Assembly: GCF_019059575.1 (NCBI RefSeq)
Contig: NW_024882875.1
Coordinates: forward strand, 113,574 to 177,573
Reading direction: 5' to 3'
From: Amphibalanus amphitrite
Lineage: Eukaryota; Arthropoda; Thecostraca; Balanomorpha; Balanidae
DNA length: 64,000 bases
Shown here: piece after piece, positions 23,735 to 35,414 of the stretch
Layout of the letters: each line of letters begins with the position of its first letter
Numbering within the stretch: the stretch's first letter is position 1
The notes under the pieces: model-generated
Told to the model about the DNA's origin: nothing
Seen by the model: only the letters and a program-made list of their open reading frames with translations
The model's database searches: none
Translations under genes and position numbers: made by a program

Positions 23735-23925
23735 AAGCAGCTGCTCCGTGCAGCTCCTCAGCTCTGTCCGGTCTCAGTGCAGCTCCTCAGCAGCTCTGTC
23801 CGCTCTCAGTGGAGCTCCTCAGCTCTGTCCGGCCTCAGTGCAGCTCCTCAGCTCTGTCCGGCCTCAGTGCAGCTCCTCAGCAGCTCTGTCCGCTCTCAGT
23901 GCAGCTCCTCTGTGCCGTCCGGCCC
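23735..23925. repeat. minisatellite of 29/32-bp units overlapping the RPIA 3' end
   Basis: About six units based on CAGTGCAGCTCCTCAGCTCT plus GTCCGG-CT, with 3-bp CAG insertions giving 32-bp units. The unit nearest the gene (23896-23925) contains the last codons and the stop of ribose-5-phosphate isomerase; the others lie in its 3' untranslated region. Confidence 0.88.
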
Positions 23926-26900
23926 GCCGAAGATGACACACTCAGCCATGTCGACAAACAGGCCCGTCTCGACCACACCTGTCGGCAGGGGCGGGGTCAG
24001 CCAGAGGTCGCTCAGAGGTCACCGACGGGACGACACTGACCGGCAACACCGTCCCTAATCGACGCCCCGTGCGTGACTGGTAGAAACACACGACCCACTT
24101 TAATTTACTTATTTACTGAAAAACATCAAATCAATTATCCTGAATTTACAGGCTGCTAACAATTATAACAGCCTTTGTTTGCTCTTCAATCGCATATAAC
24201 CAGCGAGGTTTATGTATACGAGTATTCACACCCATTCCCAAATGAATAGCCCAATACTGAAGCACACCGACCATCCAATTATCGACTTTCGTTCACGGTT
24301 CATGCACCACCGGACACGGTGAACCTATCGAACTCGCGCGGCCCATGACGACGAACAAACGAGCCGGCAGTCGCGTCCTCACCGGGGATCATTTTGAGCT
24401 GGACGCTGAGCGTCTTCCAGTCGTGGTCTCCGTCGGGGAACAGCCAGTCGAGTAGCAGGTTACCGTTGTCGGTCACCACGGGGCCCTGCGGGGTGAGACC
24501 GGAGGGGGGGGAGATCAGCGGACAGCCGGATGACGGTGATGATCTGCCGTCTCCGGCCGTTGAACAATCCCGGTCCGGGGCGCCGTCGACACGATAGTAG
24601 CCAATGGAACAGACGACACACTTGCTAACAATCGAGCAACAGTGTTTTGGGAGTGGGATGGGGGCGAAACGGTGGCTCGAACGATAGAAAAATGATCATA
24701 AATGAAGCACAACGGGTAGGAAGACACACATATTCACCAAGCTTTTAGAGAGAACGAAATCATGGATAACATAACCAAATATCCACCCTAATACAGTCCT
24801 GTAAGTCGTTCTCCTGCGCCCCGCTCCACCACACGTCCTCCCCCTCCCCAGGCGCGCCGTACCGCCTTCTGCTTGGCCAGTCGGAGCGGCGCCGTGCCGC
24901 CGTGCCGGCCCTCGATGGCCAGCTGCACTGTCCGGTAGGCCATCGGCAGCACCTCGATCGGCACGCCGCGCTTCCAGTGGTCGCCCAGACGCTGCGAGCG
25001 CTTACTGCAACCACACGGCGCGCCGATACCGGTTAAACACGGAGACTCGCTGGCACAGGACGGCTGCCAGGCGACGCTTACAGCTGGTAATAGGAGTGGA
25101 AACTAGTGGAAAAGATGCTAGATGGAGAGAACACAGCTCGCGAGTCGCTAAGCATAAAGGGTTCAATGTAGCTGTATTAAATGCTCTCCTGATGTCTGTG
25201 CACCGTTCTGTTCCCTGCTCTCCTGATGTTGGTGTTCCATTCTGTTCCCTGCAGACCTCTCCTGATGTATTTATACTGATCTCGGTATATCTGCTCTCCT
25301 GATGCGTGTTCGTTTCCCTGGTGTCGGCGTCCCGTGCTGTGTTTCCCTTCTATGGTGTTGGTGTCCAGTGCTGTTTGACCCTCCCCCGATATCAATGTCC
25401 CTCTTCCCCGACACGCACACACACACACCTGGTGTCGGCGATGACGACGAAGCGCTGGGCGGCGGCGGCCACGATTTTCTCCTGGGCCAGGCAGCCGCCG
25501 CCGCCCTTGATGCAGACGCGGTCCCTGTCCACCTCGTCGGCGCCGTCGATGGCCAGGTCGAGCCGCGGACACTGCTCCAGGTCGGTGAGCGGCAGCGCGC
25601 GCGCCGTCACTAGCTGGCGCGCCTGGAACGACGTCGGCACGCACTGGACGCGCAGGCCCTCGGCCGACACTCGCTCCGCTGCAGCGGGCACAGGCGCCCG
25701 ACGGTCGAGCGTCAAAACCACACCAGACAGTGCACACCAGCAGAGCGGCACTCGGGCAAGCGATTGGCTGCATATCTTGTGGGGTGGAAGAGATTTTTGA
25801 TTGCATTGCCTTCTTTAATTAATTGCTTTAACATTGTTATTAGTGACAATGTACGTTGATGTTTTAAGTCAAGCTTACTTGTTTCGATTTCACACAATGG
25901 CCATTGCCAAATATTATACAGGGTGATCGAAAAAAAGTGTCACCCCTAATTTAAAAGCCATATAACTCGCGATTGGTTGGTCGTATGACTTTGCGCCAGG
26001 AAGCCTTGGAAAGAGCATACAATTTCCTTTCGAATGGATGTAAATATGCATGGTTTATGCCGCAAATGAAGATGTAGCTATTCAAAAAGTATGTTAAGGA
26101 CGCAATTTGGAGTGTTCAAAAGTTTGGTTGTGCAGATTTGTACTTTTGACAGAGTTTTTGATCTGACAGCTCACGTGACAGCTCACGTGAGCATTTTTCT
26201 TAACTGTTCCATGGTTACCGCTGCATAAAATTGATAATCCGGTAGTGCAGGTTGCAAGGCCCTATAGGTTGTCGCAATGTTTCGCTAGTTACCGGCGAAT
26301 TTGTGAATAATGAGGCCGCATGTTTGCAAGGAAGATCTGATAAGGTCTTCCTTGTCTAAGGTCAGCTGAGAAACGAGTCTAAGGTCAGCTGAAAAACAGT
26401 CTGCAGTGAACAACATACACTCCATGTGTAATGTGCAAGGTGTGTGTCATGTTGAGTTACGATACTCATTGTTCTCGTTCAGCGGTATCCGATCCCATTC
26501 GGTGAATTTCGTTTCACGTGAAAGCCGCACATTGACTGGTTTTTGAGCCCATGGGGACATGATTTGGAATAGAAAACAATTATGAATACATTCAATTGAA
26601 AAGAAATTGCCTGCTCTTTCCGATGCTGCCTGGCGCGAAGTCATCCGACCTACCAGTCGCGAGTTATGTAGATTTTAAGTTAGGGGTGACACTTTTTTTC
26701 GATCACCCTGTAGTTAGCTTTATTATTACTCACCAAGTCTGTCTACTGCATACACGATAGTAGATCCACTGCCAATGCCAATTTTTTGGTTATCCTGAAG
26801 ACAAGAGCACATAAGTAGTAGGAGTGAAAATATATATGCAACAGTTATAAAGCTACAAAATTGTTTATGGTTGGATGAAGGAAATTCGCAATTTGAGCAC

Positions 26901-27515
26901 AACATTGAGCAATGCAACAAGAAAGACATTATAATAAAAAATGGCAACATTCATTGAATGCCATGCATGGAAAACCCATGATAACTAACAATAAATGCAC
27001 CTTCTAATAACACATCAATCTTTGAAACCAAAAATCATTCAGCTTATCAGTTAGTAAGAATAATTATTTACACTCCTAAACAGGGCTGCGGAGTCGATGG
27101 ATTTTCGGCGACTCTGACTCCGACTCCGTCTTTCAAAAACCAACTCCGACTCAGACTCCGACTCCAGGCAGAACTGTCACTCGGACCGACTCCAACTCCC
27201 GACTCCGACTCTGCAGACCTGGCAGGGCTGTGGAGTCGACAGATTTTCGGTGACTCCGACTCCGACTCTGGCTCGGGTTTCCAAAATCGACTCCGACTCC
27301 GACTCCGACTTCGGTCACACCTGTCGACTCCGACCGACTCCTACCCCGACTCCGACTCCGCAGCCCAGCAGTTCTGAGGTCCGCAAGTGACATGAAGACC
27401 CTGGCAATATAATATAAATGGCATTGGAGTTATGAGTATGCTTGCGTACCTGGACAAACTTGTCAACTGCAATGTAAGCTGCCTTCTTCTTTCCCTCTTC
27501 CACAGCAGAACTCAT
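23896..27515 (-). CDS. RPIA: ribose-5-phosphate isomerase A, 6 exons
   Basis: Interconverts ribose 5-phosphate and ribulose 5-phosphate in the non-oxidative pentose phosphate pathway, in the cytosol. Coding exons in order: 27515-27450, 26794-26734, 25678-25429, 25004-24863, 24485-24383, 23978-23896. They total 705 nt (234 residues) with matching phases and GT-AG junctions. Family blocks: [17 protein letters not shown] (phosphate loop), [22 protein letters not shown] (substrate-binding aspartates), [13 protein letters not shown] (catalytic Lys and Glu), [49 protein letters not shown] acceptor ending at 27526 suggests a further, untranslated first exon upstream. Exons 1-2 are AT-rich, exons 3-6 very GC-rich. 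Intron 2 holds a MITE, intron 1 a hAT-like dimer. Length matches the family; it looks intact. Confidence 0.95.
25919..26710. mobile_element. TA-flanked MITE in RPIA intron 2
   Basis: Begins CAGGGTGATCG, A-run, GTGTCACCCCTAA and ends with the inverse, with TA on both sides (25917-25918, 26711-26712). The inverted repeat runs about 60 bp, including ATAACTCGCGA-TGG. It is 792 bp with no transposase frame and is Tc1/mariner-like. Confidence 0.85.
27081..27367. mobile_element. dimer of the CTCCGA hAT-like MITE in RPIA intron 1
   Basis: Two tandem units of about 145 bp, each starting CAGGGCTG-GGAGTCGA and ending ACTCC/TGCAG-CC. The second unit differs from the first in the same way as in the dimer at 35126-35414, so the dimer itself was the mobile form. 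Confidence 0.75.
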
Positions 27516-28675
27516 ATTTGAGAGTCTGAAAAAAAATGTGTCTGGTGAATACTTTTTGATCCGAAGGGGATGCATTTCAGTACAAAGCAAAGCAGAGTGA
27601 TGGCATGACTAACAGAATATTCCACGATAGATCGACCAAAGCCGTACACCCTCATATTTTATTTTTTGCTTAAAATTGGTCTAATGGGTTGTGATGGGCG
27701 GGGAAGCCAGCTGTGGCAAGGATTTTTTTCTTCGAACAACGGTTTCCGAGATATAGCCTCAGGCAATTCCTGGAGGTCACGCTGCAACCCTATGTTTGGC
27801 GGCTTATAACTCAGAAACTATTGGTTTTCTATGGTAAAAACTTTATATGGTTCAACTCGCAATCTACCAAAAAACGTTTTGGCTATCTCAGGTTTTCGAT
27901 TTTTGAAAATTTTGATCACGTGATATCTTGACCTTTTTTTCGAAGAGTGACCTTGATATTTTCCCAACTGAAAGTCGCAATTATGTCTGATGACGATTAA
28001 AGCCTTATCAATTGTCATTCATATGCGAAAATAAAAAAGTGGCTATCGCCCTGCGTTGACCTCAGGTCAGGTCATTTTTATGACCTGTCCATTATTACGA
28101 GCGGGAGCGACGCGAGATCTCGAGAATAAAGCAAGATAGCGACAAGCGGTAAACGGTACAGGATTCACACGGATAAGGTCTACAATTTTTACGGAGGTTA
28201 TTTTCAGGTTAGGTCAAAGATGACGTCACAGGGGTAAAAAGGAAGTCAAAATAGTTTTGGCTGTACCTTTTGATCAAATAAAGAAAGAGACGTGGAACAG
28301 GCACCATTGTGTTTGCTTTCGCCTAGCGCCAGTTCGTTTTGAATTTCAATACCGATGACCCAAGATCAGGTCAATTTCTTGACCACCCCATTATAAGTCA
28401 ATTGGGGAAAAATCAGCTCCCTTGTTTTTACACTAAAACGCGTTGGAATTGCCTAATATACCATGAGTGACTTCATATACGACTAACTTTGACTACCTAG
28501 AGACCTTTTTTGCTCTTGGTCAACTGTGACGTTGCTCTTGGGTCATGTGACGTCATTAAAGGTCACCAAATGTTTTTTTTTGCTAATAACTCCTTACAGG
28601 TTTAAGATACAGCCGCGCGGATAGGCTCATTGCGTTCAGCTCGTCAAGGCCCATCGAATGATATATATGATGACC

Positions 28676-29586
28676 TTAACCCTCGCCGGCACAGGGGGGG
28701 GGGGGTTGATGCAACCCCCCCCCTAAGGTTTTTCGCGAATAACTCGCGTAAAAAGCGGCCGATCGCGACGAAACTTTCAGTACCCTCGCATTGATCAATT
28801 TTACACCTACCCTGAAAATTTCATGACCCTGACCCCAATGACCTTTGACCTGTGACCTCTTTTCCGAGACCATGTTTGGCCGGAATCGCGATTCGGCGTA
28901 TGTCGGCTAACATTAGCCGCGCGTTTGCAAGCTTTTTGTGGTTTCAAACGTTCAAACATGTGATTTGATGTCGCTCCCATACATTAGGGTGGGTGTCAAG
29001 GTCACCTGAAGGTCAGGTCAGGTCATTGACCTTTGGTGACCTCGGTTGACCTCGGTTCACTTTTTCGAGTTTTACATGTTTCTAGGCTAGTCTTTGGAGC
29101 TGAATTCGAATTTGGCAACCATTTGAACATTTACGAAGTAGTTTTAGTGCCTTCGTAACATGTTACGAAGCTGTCAGAGGCGGTTGACACGTATTACGAA
29201 TACCCGTCACAACCCCTACCGGTTGACCTGACCTGACCTGACCCGACCTGGTCTAAATGCTTAAAGACATCATCTCTGATCAAAACTAACACGATATTCG
29301 TGATCAGCACCCCGGAAAACCACATAGCAGCCACAATTTACGACTTTCTAACAGGTCCCGATTTTCCCGGTTTTCGGGTCATTGACCTGACCTGGAAGGT
29401 CACCCGATGACCTAGGACCTTAAAACTGGGTATCATCGGCTTCGTCTCGTGACGGGCAGCACGCTCGTTTTTTCTGCGAAGCTCTAGCTCGATCAGGGGC
29501 CAAACGCGAGGGGGGGGGTCGTACCAACCCCCCCCCCCCCTTGTGCCGTTAAAGGACGCAAAATGGCCTGTGTCGGCGAGGGTTAA
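28676..29586. mobile_element. TTAA element with GC hairpin ends (911 bp), nested
   Basis: TTAACCCTCGCC ... GGCGAGGGTTAA. The left hairpin core is GGGG-TTGATGCAA-CCCC, the right its diverged inverse. The interior has AGGTCA in the left part and TGACC(T) runs near 29230. The uninserted sequence is preserved at about 47880 in the related element, where the TTAA position is continuous. Confidence 0.83.
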
Positions 29587-29752
29587 GGTCACGTGACCTA
29601 AGATCAACTTTTGACCTTGACCTTTCGAGGTCAACATACACATGTTTCGATGTGGATCGACGAGAGGATCACGATGGTGCTATTAGTTTGTTCCTAGCTG
29701 GGGCACTTTGAAAGTTATTCGAGAAAAACTTCATTTATATGTAGTGCCGCCA

Positions 29753-30438
29753 TTAAAGGTAGACTGCCACCTTTTTTCCACAAAACGGTTTTCACTAGAG
29801 CTGAGCCACCTATGTCCCAGACTGAAGTCGGTTTTCCGAAATTCGAACCCGTTTGCGAGAAATCGGAGACCAAAGTTCAGTTTGATGCCATTTTTTTAGT
29901 CCAAGAAAACCGACATCTCTACTGTTTATCGATAACTTTGAAACATGAATTTTCTTATCTTTTGGTAAATATATGTCAAAACTTTGATTGTTTCGAGATC
30001 AGAGAAGAATTTTGGAGTGTCAAAATAAAAGTTAAACTTGTATATTCAGTAGTTCATTTTTTCCAAAAAAGTGTGGGAAATGGGGTTTAACATGGGCCAG
30101 ACCCATTCCAAATGAGCCATGATTTTTTTAATGTTTTACGAACTTAAATGCAAAATAAATTAAACATGGCCAATTTCTCATGAAATCATATATTAGTAAA
30201 TCATAAAATACCTTACTTTTTCAAATAAAATGTAATAATCTTATGACCTTGAAGTCTAGTGATGTGTAAACATTGTCGCTAGACATTAACCGATTGATAA
30301 TTGTATGAAAATCGACAATTTTTTTCGCGATTCACGTGATGATACTTTGTCAGGTGAATTCTAAAATTTTGTTTTGTCCAGGGAATAAATCATAGGCCGA
30401 TCTGAGAAAACTTTTTGAATGTGGCAGTCTTCCTTTAA
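29753..30438. mobile_element. TTAA-flanked MITE, TTAAAGG-AGACTGCCAC type
   Basis: Starts TTAAAGGTAGACTGCCACC and ends GTGGCAGTCTTCCTTTAA; 686 bp. The uninterrupted host sequence GCCGCCATTTTGAC can be seen at about 48050. It is AT-rich and non-coding. Confidence 0.75.
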
Positions 30439-31120
30439 GACATTCTTTTTACCCCTGTGACGTCATCTTTGACCTGACCTGAAAATGACCTGAGTAAAAA
30501 TTGTAGACCTTATCCATGTGTACTTTGTGCCGTTTACCGCTTGTCGCTATCTTGCTTCGTTCTCGAGATCTCGCTGTCGCTCCCGCTCGTAATAATGGGA
30601 AAGTCATAAAAATGACCTGACCTGAGGTCAACGCAGGCCGAAAGCCACTTTTTTATTATCGCATATGAATGACAATTGATAAGGCTTTAATCGTCATCAG
30701 ACAAAATTGCGACTTTCAGTTGGGATAATATCAAGGTCACTCTTCGAAAAAAGGTCAAGATGTCACGTGATGAAAATTTTCAAAAATCGAAAATCCGAGA
30801 TAGCCAAAACGTTTGTTGGTTGATTGCAAGTTGAACCATATAAAGTTTTATGTAGTTAGGATTTTAAATACTATTTCTTCATATAAAGTTTTTACGATAG
30901 AAAACCAATAGTTTCTGAGTTATAAGCCGCCAAACATAGGGTTGCAGTGTGACATTCAGGAACTGCCCGAGGCTATATCTCGGAAACCGTTGTTCGAAGA
31001 AAAAAATCCTTGCCACAGCTGGGTTCTCCGCCCGTCACAACCCTTTAGATCAATTTTAAGCAAAAAATAAAATATGAGGGTGTAAATTTTATTTATTTTT
31101 GGTCGATCTATCGTGGAATG

Positions 31121-31936
31121 CCCCAGAAGCAAGTTGCTACATGATACACCTCTAAGTTGTTTTCCTCCCATGAACCCCAACAAATGTCTAGCTGGCAACA
31201 AATACAGCATTCACGATCCATAATCCAAAGAGAGCCTTACACTGGCTGTGAACATCCCTTTAAAACATTTACTGAGTACCTGCCTATGCTTGCATTGCAA
31301 TAAAGCTGCAAACCACCACTATGCTTATCAAAAATGGTAAAAAAAGTATGAGAGAAAAACTTATTAAACTCTATAGCAGATAAGAATACCCATATAACTG
31401 ACAAGAGCAATGCTATCCTTATTTTTGACCTGCTAAAAGTTATTTGGATGTGCATTTAAGAGATCTGGACAACATTGATAGCATGTGATAGATTGATAGC
31501 ATAACATCAATGTGAACATTGGTAACATTGTGATTCAGGTAATTCAGATGTCCAAAATCAAGTTGACAGGCTCTACAGATAAACCTTATAACACCATAAA
31601 ACTTACCTGACTATCAAGGAATAAGGTTTGACTGACAGCCTTGTGCAAAACCACAGTGAAAACATAGTACCTTATGATAACTGCTGCTGCAAATGAGGTT
31701 GAGCATTAGTATAAGCATATCTAATGCTAAAATGTCCATTAAAAATTAAAAGGGCCTCATCCATCCTATGCAAAGAAGGTACTTTCATTCCATAGGAGAT
31801 AGGGTGAGTGTTCAAATATTTAAGTCACCATTTACAAATTCAACAAAAAGCATCAAACAAAGAATTATATTGTCAAACATCCTCTTATACATATTGAAAT
31901 GTTCCCACAGGAGAATGATAGCCCCTAATGGTAAGC
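31121..31936. other. intergenic or intronic AT-rich sequence
   Basis: No open frame or repeat recognised. It could include an untranslated first exon of RPIA (minus strand), but nothing marks one. Confidence 0.35.
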
Positions 31937-33041
31937 CAGACTGGAAAACATCCATACACTACGCCGGACGTCCGTGAGACCAGCTTGCGCCCGAATTCAG
32001 CGCAAGCGATTTTGCGCTGAAATTTCTGCGTGATTTGCGCAAAAAATTAGATGCCTATTTGTGCGAAAATTGAGTCCTTTTTCATATAAAGCACATGTGC
32101 TAATCTACTGACCAAGGCTATATCAACTAGACAGAGGGTTTCGGGGCTTTGTACGCTCTCCCATGTTTAGCATCCGAATGAGTTTTATTTCCACGTAAAC
32201 CAATACCTCGGCGGGAGCCAGCGAGGGCCGGGCAGCGGAGCAGCACGTGCTCTGGCACATCAGCCTCTTCTCGGCTCACGGTGCAGACCGCCGCTGGGCA
32301 TCGCTTGTCTGGGCACTGCTGGCACGCGGCGGAGTGCAGACAGCCGATTCGGTGCCGTACTGGAGCGAGTGGCCCCGGTGGCCCGCCCTCATCTGGTGCA
32401 CCGAAATGGCATCCTCTCGGTCCTCTCCGGGGATAGGGAGCGGCGGCGTGGTCCCGAGGAGTGGCTTGAATAATGATTCTGAGCATTTGTCGCGCCACTG
32501 ATCGAGGCCGCACAATGAACCGCCCTGGTCAGCGATCGGGAGTTTGAGGGAAGGGCGGCCGCCAGTTTTACCAGGTCGTCCGCACTCCGCACTCTCATTC
32601 CCCTCGATACTGCAGTGGGCAGGAACCCACTGCTATTGCTTGACGACACTTGGCGACGTTCAACAAGGTTTTCCATAGGTACCTATCTCTACGTCGAAGG
32701 TTGAGGCCTCACCTGGGCGGCCGTTCCTCGGCTGAGTAGACTCAGGGCGGCTCGCCAGTACGAGCACGCGACAACCGGGGCAGGGACGTCTCGTCCCGCA
32801 ACCTCTCCAGAGCCGCCCGCGAGGCGAATCTGCTGCTAGATTGACCAGCGTACCGCATAAATTTGGTGACCGTCTTTCGGCAAAAAATTATGCGACCGCC
32901 GAAATATTTGTCCGCCGTCATGCGCTGAATTAAACGCATGCGAAGTCACACTGAAGGTGCGCTGAAATTTTTGGTGCAATCCCGCCTACGCTGGACATAT
33001 TTGGCATACCTAACATGTATTTTTTCCAGTCTGGATGGTGA
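31937..33041. mobile_element. composite repeat with CCAGACTGGAAAA inverted ends
   Basis: CCAGACTGGAAAACATCC at 31937 is mirrored by TTTTCCAGTCTGGATGG ending near 33041. Just inside lie TTCAGCGCAA-type blocks in both orientations (31990-32045 and 32925-32990). A non-LTR retrotransposon relic occupies the middle. Ends are tentative. Confidence 0.4.
32127..32680 (-). pseudogene. non-LTR retrotransposon relic (RNase H and zinc-knuckle region)
   Basis: Minus-strand translation gives, in different frames, QWVPAHCSIEGNE followed after a frameshift by ADDLVKLAAALP, typical of the last RNase H motif. Then come VHQMRAGHRGHS and, in another frame, CPAAVCTVSREEADVPEHVLLRCPAL, the C-terminal CCHC-like motif of Jockey-superfamily reverse transcriptases. 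Several frameshifts make it non-functional. Confidence 0.7.
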
Positions 33042-33439
33042 ATATGGATACAAGAATTCCCAGTTATGAGCACATTTGGCAATGTTTCTTTTCTGCACTA
33101 AAATCAATTTCAGCATCCACCTGCTTACTTACGCACCTTTACACTATTCACATTCAAATCCACTTAAAATTTACAGTATCAGTATTGGTATGGGCACACA
33201 GCATGAACGCTGTGTAGAATCAAGTGGTTTAATCAAATGAAAGCATTGACAATTGAATATTTTCTTGATATTGGCAGGAGGTTAAGTTACCAAAAATATT
33301 TTTAGATTGATATTGTCAAGTATTTTATACAAGAACCATACTGATACAATAACAAAATCATCGAAATCACGGTATTAGTATATATTAGGTCCGAGTGGAC
33401 AATTGTGACGCTGTTGATACAAATATGTAACAGCAAAAA

Positions 33440-33590
33440 TTTTAGGTTTTAGGTTAGGTTAGGTTGTAGGTTTGTAGGTTTTAGGTTTTAGGTTGTAGGT
33501 TTGTAGGTTAGGTTAGGTTAGGTTGTAGGTTTGTAGGTTGTAGGTTGGTAGGTTGTAGGTAAGTAGGTAAGGTTAGGTCAGGTTTGATTA
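33440..33590 (+). repeat. degenerate TTAGG-like (TTAGGTT/TGTAGG) array
   Basis: About 150 bp built of TTAGG, TTTTAGG and TTGTAGG words, with runs such as TTAGGTTAGGTTAGG. TTAGG is the usual arthropod telomere repeat; here it is impure and internal. Confidence 0.75.
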
Positions 33591-33942
33591 TGTTTTTCTT
33601 TTATTTCCAGGACATATAAGTATCATTTTTGGATTCAGGATGTCAAATAATGTAAGAATATGAAAACTTTATCTTTTAACAGTCACCCGGACTTAATGTA
33701 TACTTTTACCGAAATCACTACCCACCTAGGCACCTATTTTGATTTGATATTTCAGGGCACAGCCTGGTACTTTGCTGGTACTTGACCTGGTGCAGAACAA
33801 TTTATGTGTTTATCTTCAATCGTCACGATTCGACCGTAATAATTTATGACCGTGTTTTGACCAGCAGAGACCGCCGCGCACCGCCGCGCTTGATTACAAG
33901 GCGAACAAGGCCCGGTATATAGGGCCTTGAAGGCGAAGGTGT

Positions 33943-33985
33943 GCGGGAGGCGTATTTACAAAATGCAACCGAGCTCCGCCGTGGG
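33943..33985. repeat. inverted repeat arm paired with 36882-36928
   Basis: GCGGGAGGCGTATTTACAAA, then TGCAACCGAGCTCCGCCGT, recurs inverted at 36882-36928 about 2.9 kb away. The arms may be the ends of one decayed element or two separate copies. Between them I see no gene except the elements listed. Confidence 0.6.
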
Positions 33986-35125
33986 GTAAGGTGGGCAGGG
34001 GTTTTCGCACTACGGCTGCGGTTGAACTACCGTCTGTGGTAGAAACTTCAGTACGATGGCGCGTTTCATACGAAATGTGGCGCAATGTTTGTTTGCTTCT
34101 GAACTTGAACAGGTTATTGCTGTGAATTTTTGGAGTGGGAGTGTTTCAATAACAATTTGTGGATTATTTGAGTTTCTTTACAAGATGATGTGTAAAATTT
34201 CAAGATTTGTGGGAAAGCTTGTGACTGAAGAACGAAAACAGTTCTATATGATGGCTCAATCAAACATGGAAATGGATGACAAAAGTAGAGTTTCAACATT
34301 CCAGCATGTGAGAATAACTTCAGAAATTCATAATTCTTGTAGTATCTATTGCATTCTTCTTATGTACAATTGTACAGTTATGGGTTTTGTTAGGGTATTT
34401 GAAATTCATTGTGTCAGTTGAGATATAGATGGATTGCGGACAAATTTTAGAATCATTGCATGGGAGCTAGGTGTAAGGTACTTGTTTGGTTAAAAGGTAT
34501 GTGATGAATGCCATGAGAAGGTTTTTTTATGATTTAATATATGGTCGTTGTTGTACCTACAAAAATGCAAGCTTACTAGCAACTAGTTTCTGAATCAAAT
34601 TGAAAGTATTTGCCATGAATGTAAATATGTACCTGCAAAGTATGTCAATAAATTTGTGTGATGTTACCAGAGAGCTTTATCATCTGGGCATTTATGTCGC
34701 TTCTTACATTAGGTGTTAAGCATAGTATAATTACGGATGAACTTTGTGCCAATATCTTCAATGCAGTGCACAATGTATGTAGCATGTCTACAACCCTCAC
34801 TGATCCTGCTATAGCTATAGGCATTTGGCACCAGCAAGACCAAGGGCATGAACTTCACAGTTGCTCAACCTTTTGTCATGTACCACCAGTCACTTTTTTA
34901 CTTAAGGTGCACACAGCAGTGCACACAACAATGTGCAGAGGGCCTACACAAAAACAACATGATTAGTGTGCACTATGCACAGGATTGTACCCTGATTATT
35001 TGAATATTTTGATCACTCAACAGTCAACAGTCAGGAGATAATTATTATATATCACATTTATTTATTATACATCACTCGTCAAACAAGAGCATGATGACAC
35101 ACATTTTGACAAGCACTCATGGACT
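33986..35125. other. intergenic region
   Basis: AT-rich. The plus-strand frame at 34056-34421 (121 codons) shows no recognised domain and is not called. Confidence 0.35.
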
Positions 35126-35414
35126 CAGGGCTGCGGAGTCGATGGATTTTCGGCGACTCCGACTCCGACTCCGGCTTTCAAAAACCAGCTCCGACTCCGA
35201 CTCCGACTGCGGGCAGAATTGTCGACTCCGACCGACTCCAACTCCCGACTCCGACTCCGCAGACCTAGCAGGGCTGCGGAGTCGACAGATTTTCGGTGAC
35301 TCCTACTCCGACTCCGGCTCGGGTTTCTAAAATCGACTACGACTCCGACTCCGACTCCGGTCACAACTGTCGACTCCGACCGACTCCGACTCCGACTCCG
35401 ACTCCGCAGCCCTG
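35126..35414. mobile_element. dimer of the CTCCGA hAT-like MITE
   Basis: Starts CAGGGCTGCGGAGTCG and ends CTCCGCAGCCCTG, with an internal junction near 35269 where one unit ends and another CAGGGCTGCGGAGTCG begins. Flanking CATGGACT/CATGGTAG may be a decayed 8-bp duplication. Confidence 0.8.

Larger units (their letters stand above)
27618..31120. mobile_element. long-inverted-repeat element upstream of RPIA, with two nested TTAA elements
   Basis: About 27618-28243 is repeated inverted at about 30439-31120. Shared blocks include ATTCCACGATAGATCGACC, TGGCAAGGATTTTTTTCTTC, GGCGGCTTATAACTCAG, TGACCTCAGGTCAGGTCA and AAAGATGACGTCACAGGGG. The core is homologous to the element at 47254-48265. Removing nested insertions at 28676-29586 and 29753-30438 leaves about 1.9 kb. 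There is no coding sequence. It ends about 100 bp from the RPIA start exon, in what may be its first intron. Confidence 0.75.

Noticed and set aside
34056-34421. 121-codon plus-strand frame
   Set aside because: AT-rich, no recognised domain, no conserved neighbour and no clear start context or splice sites.
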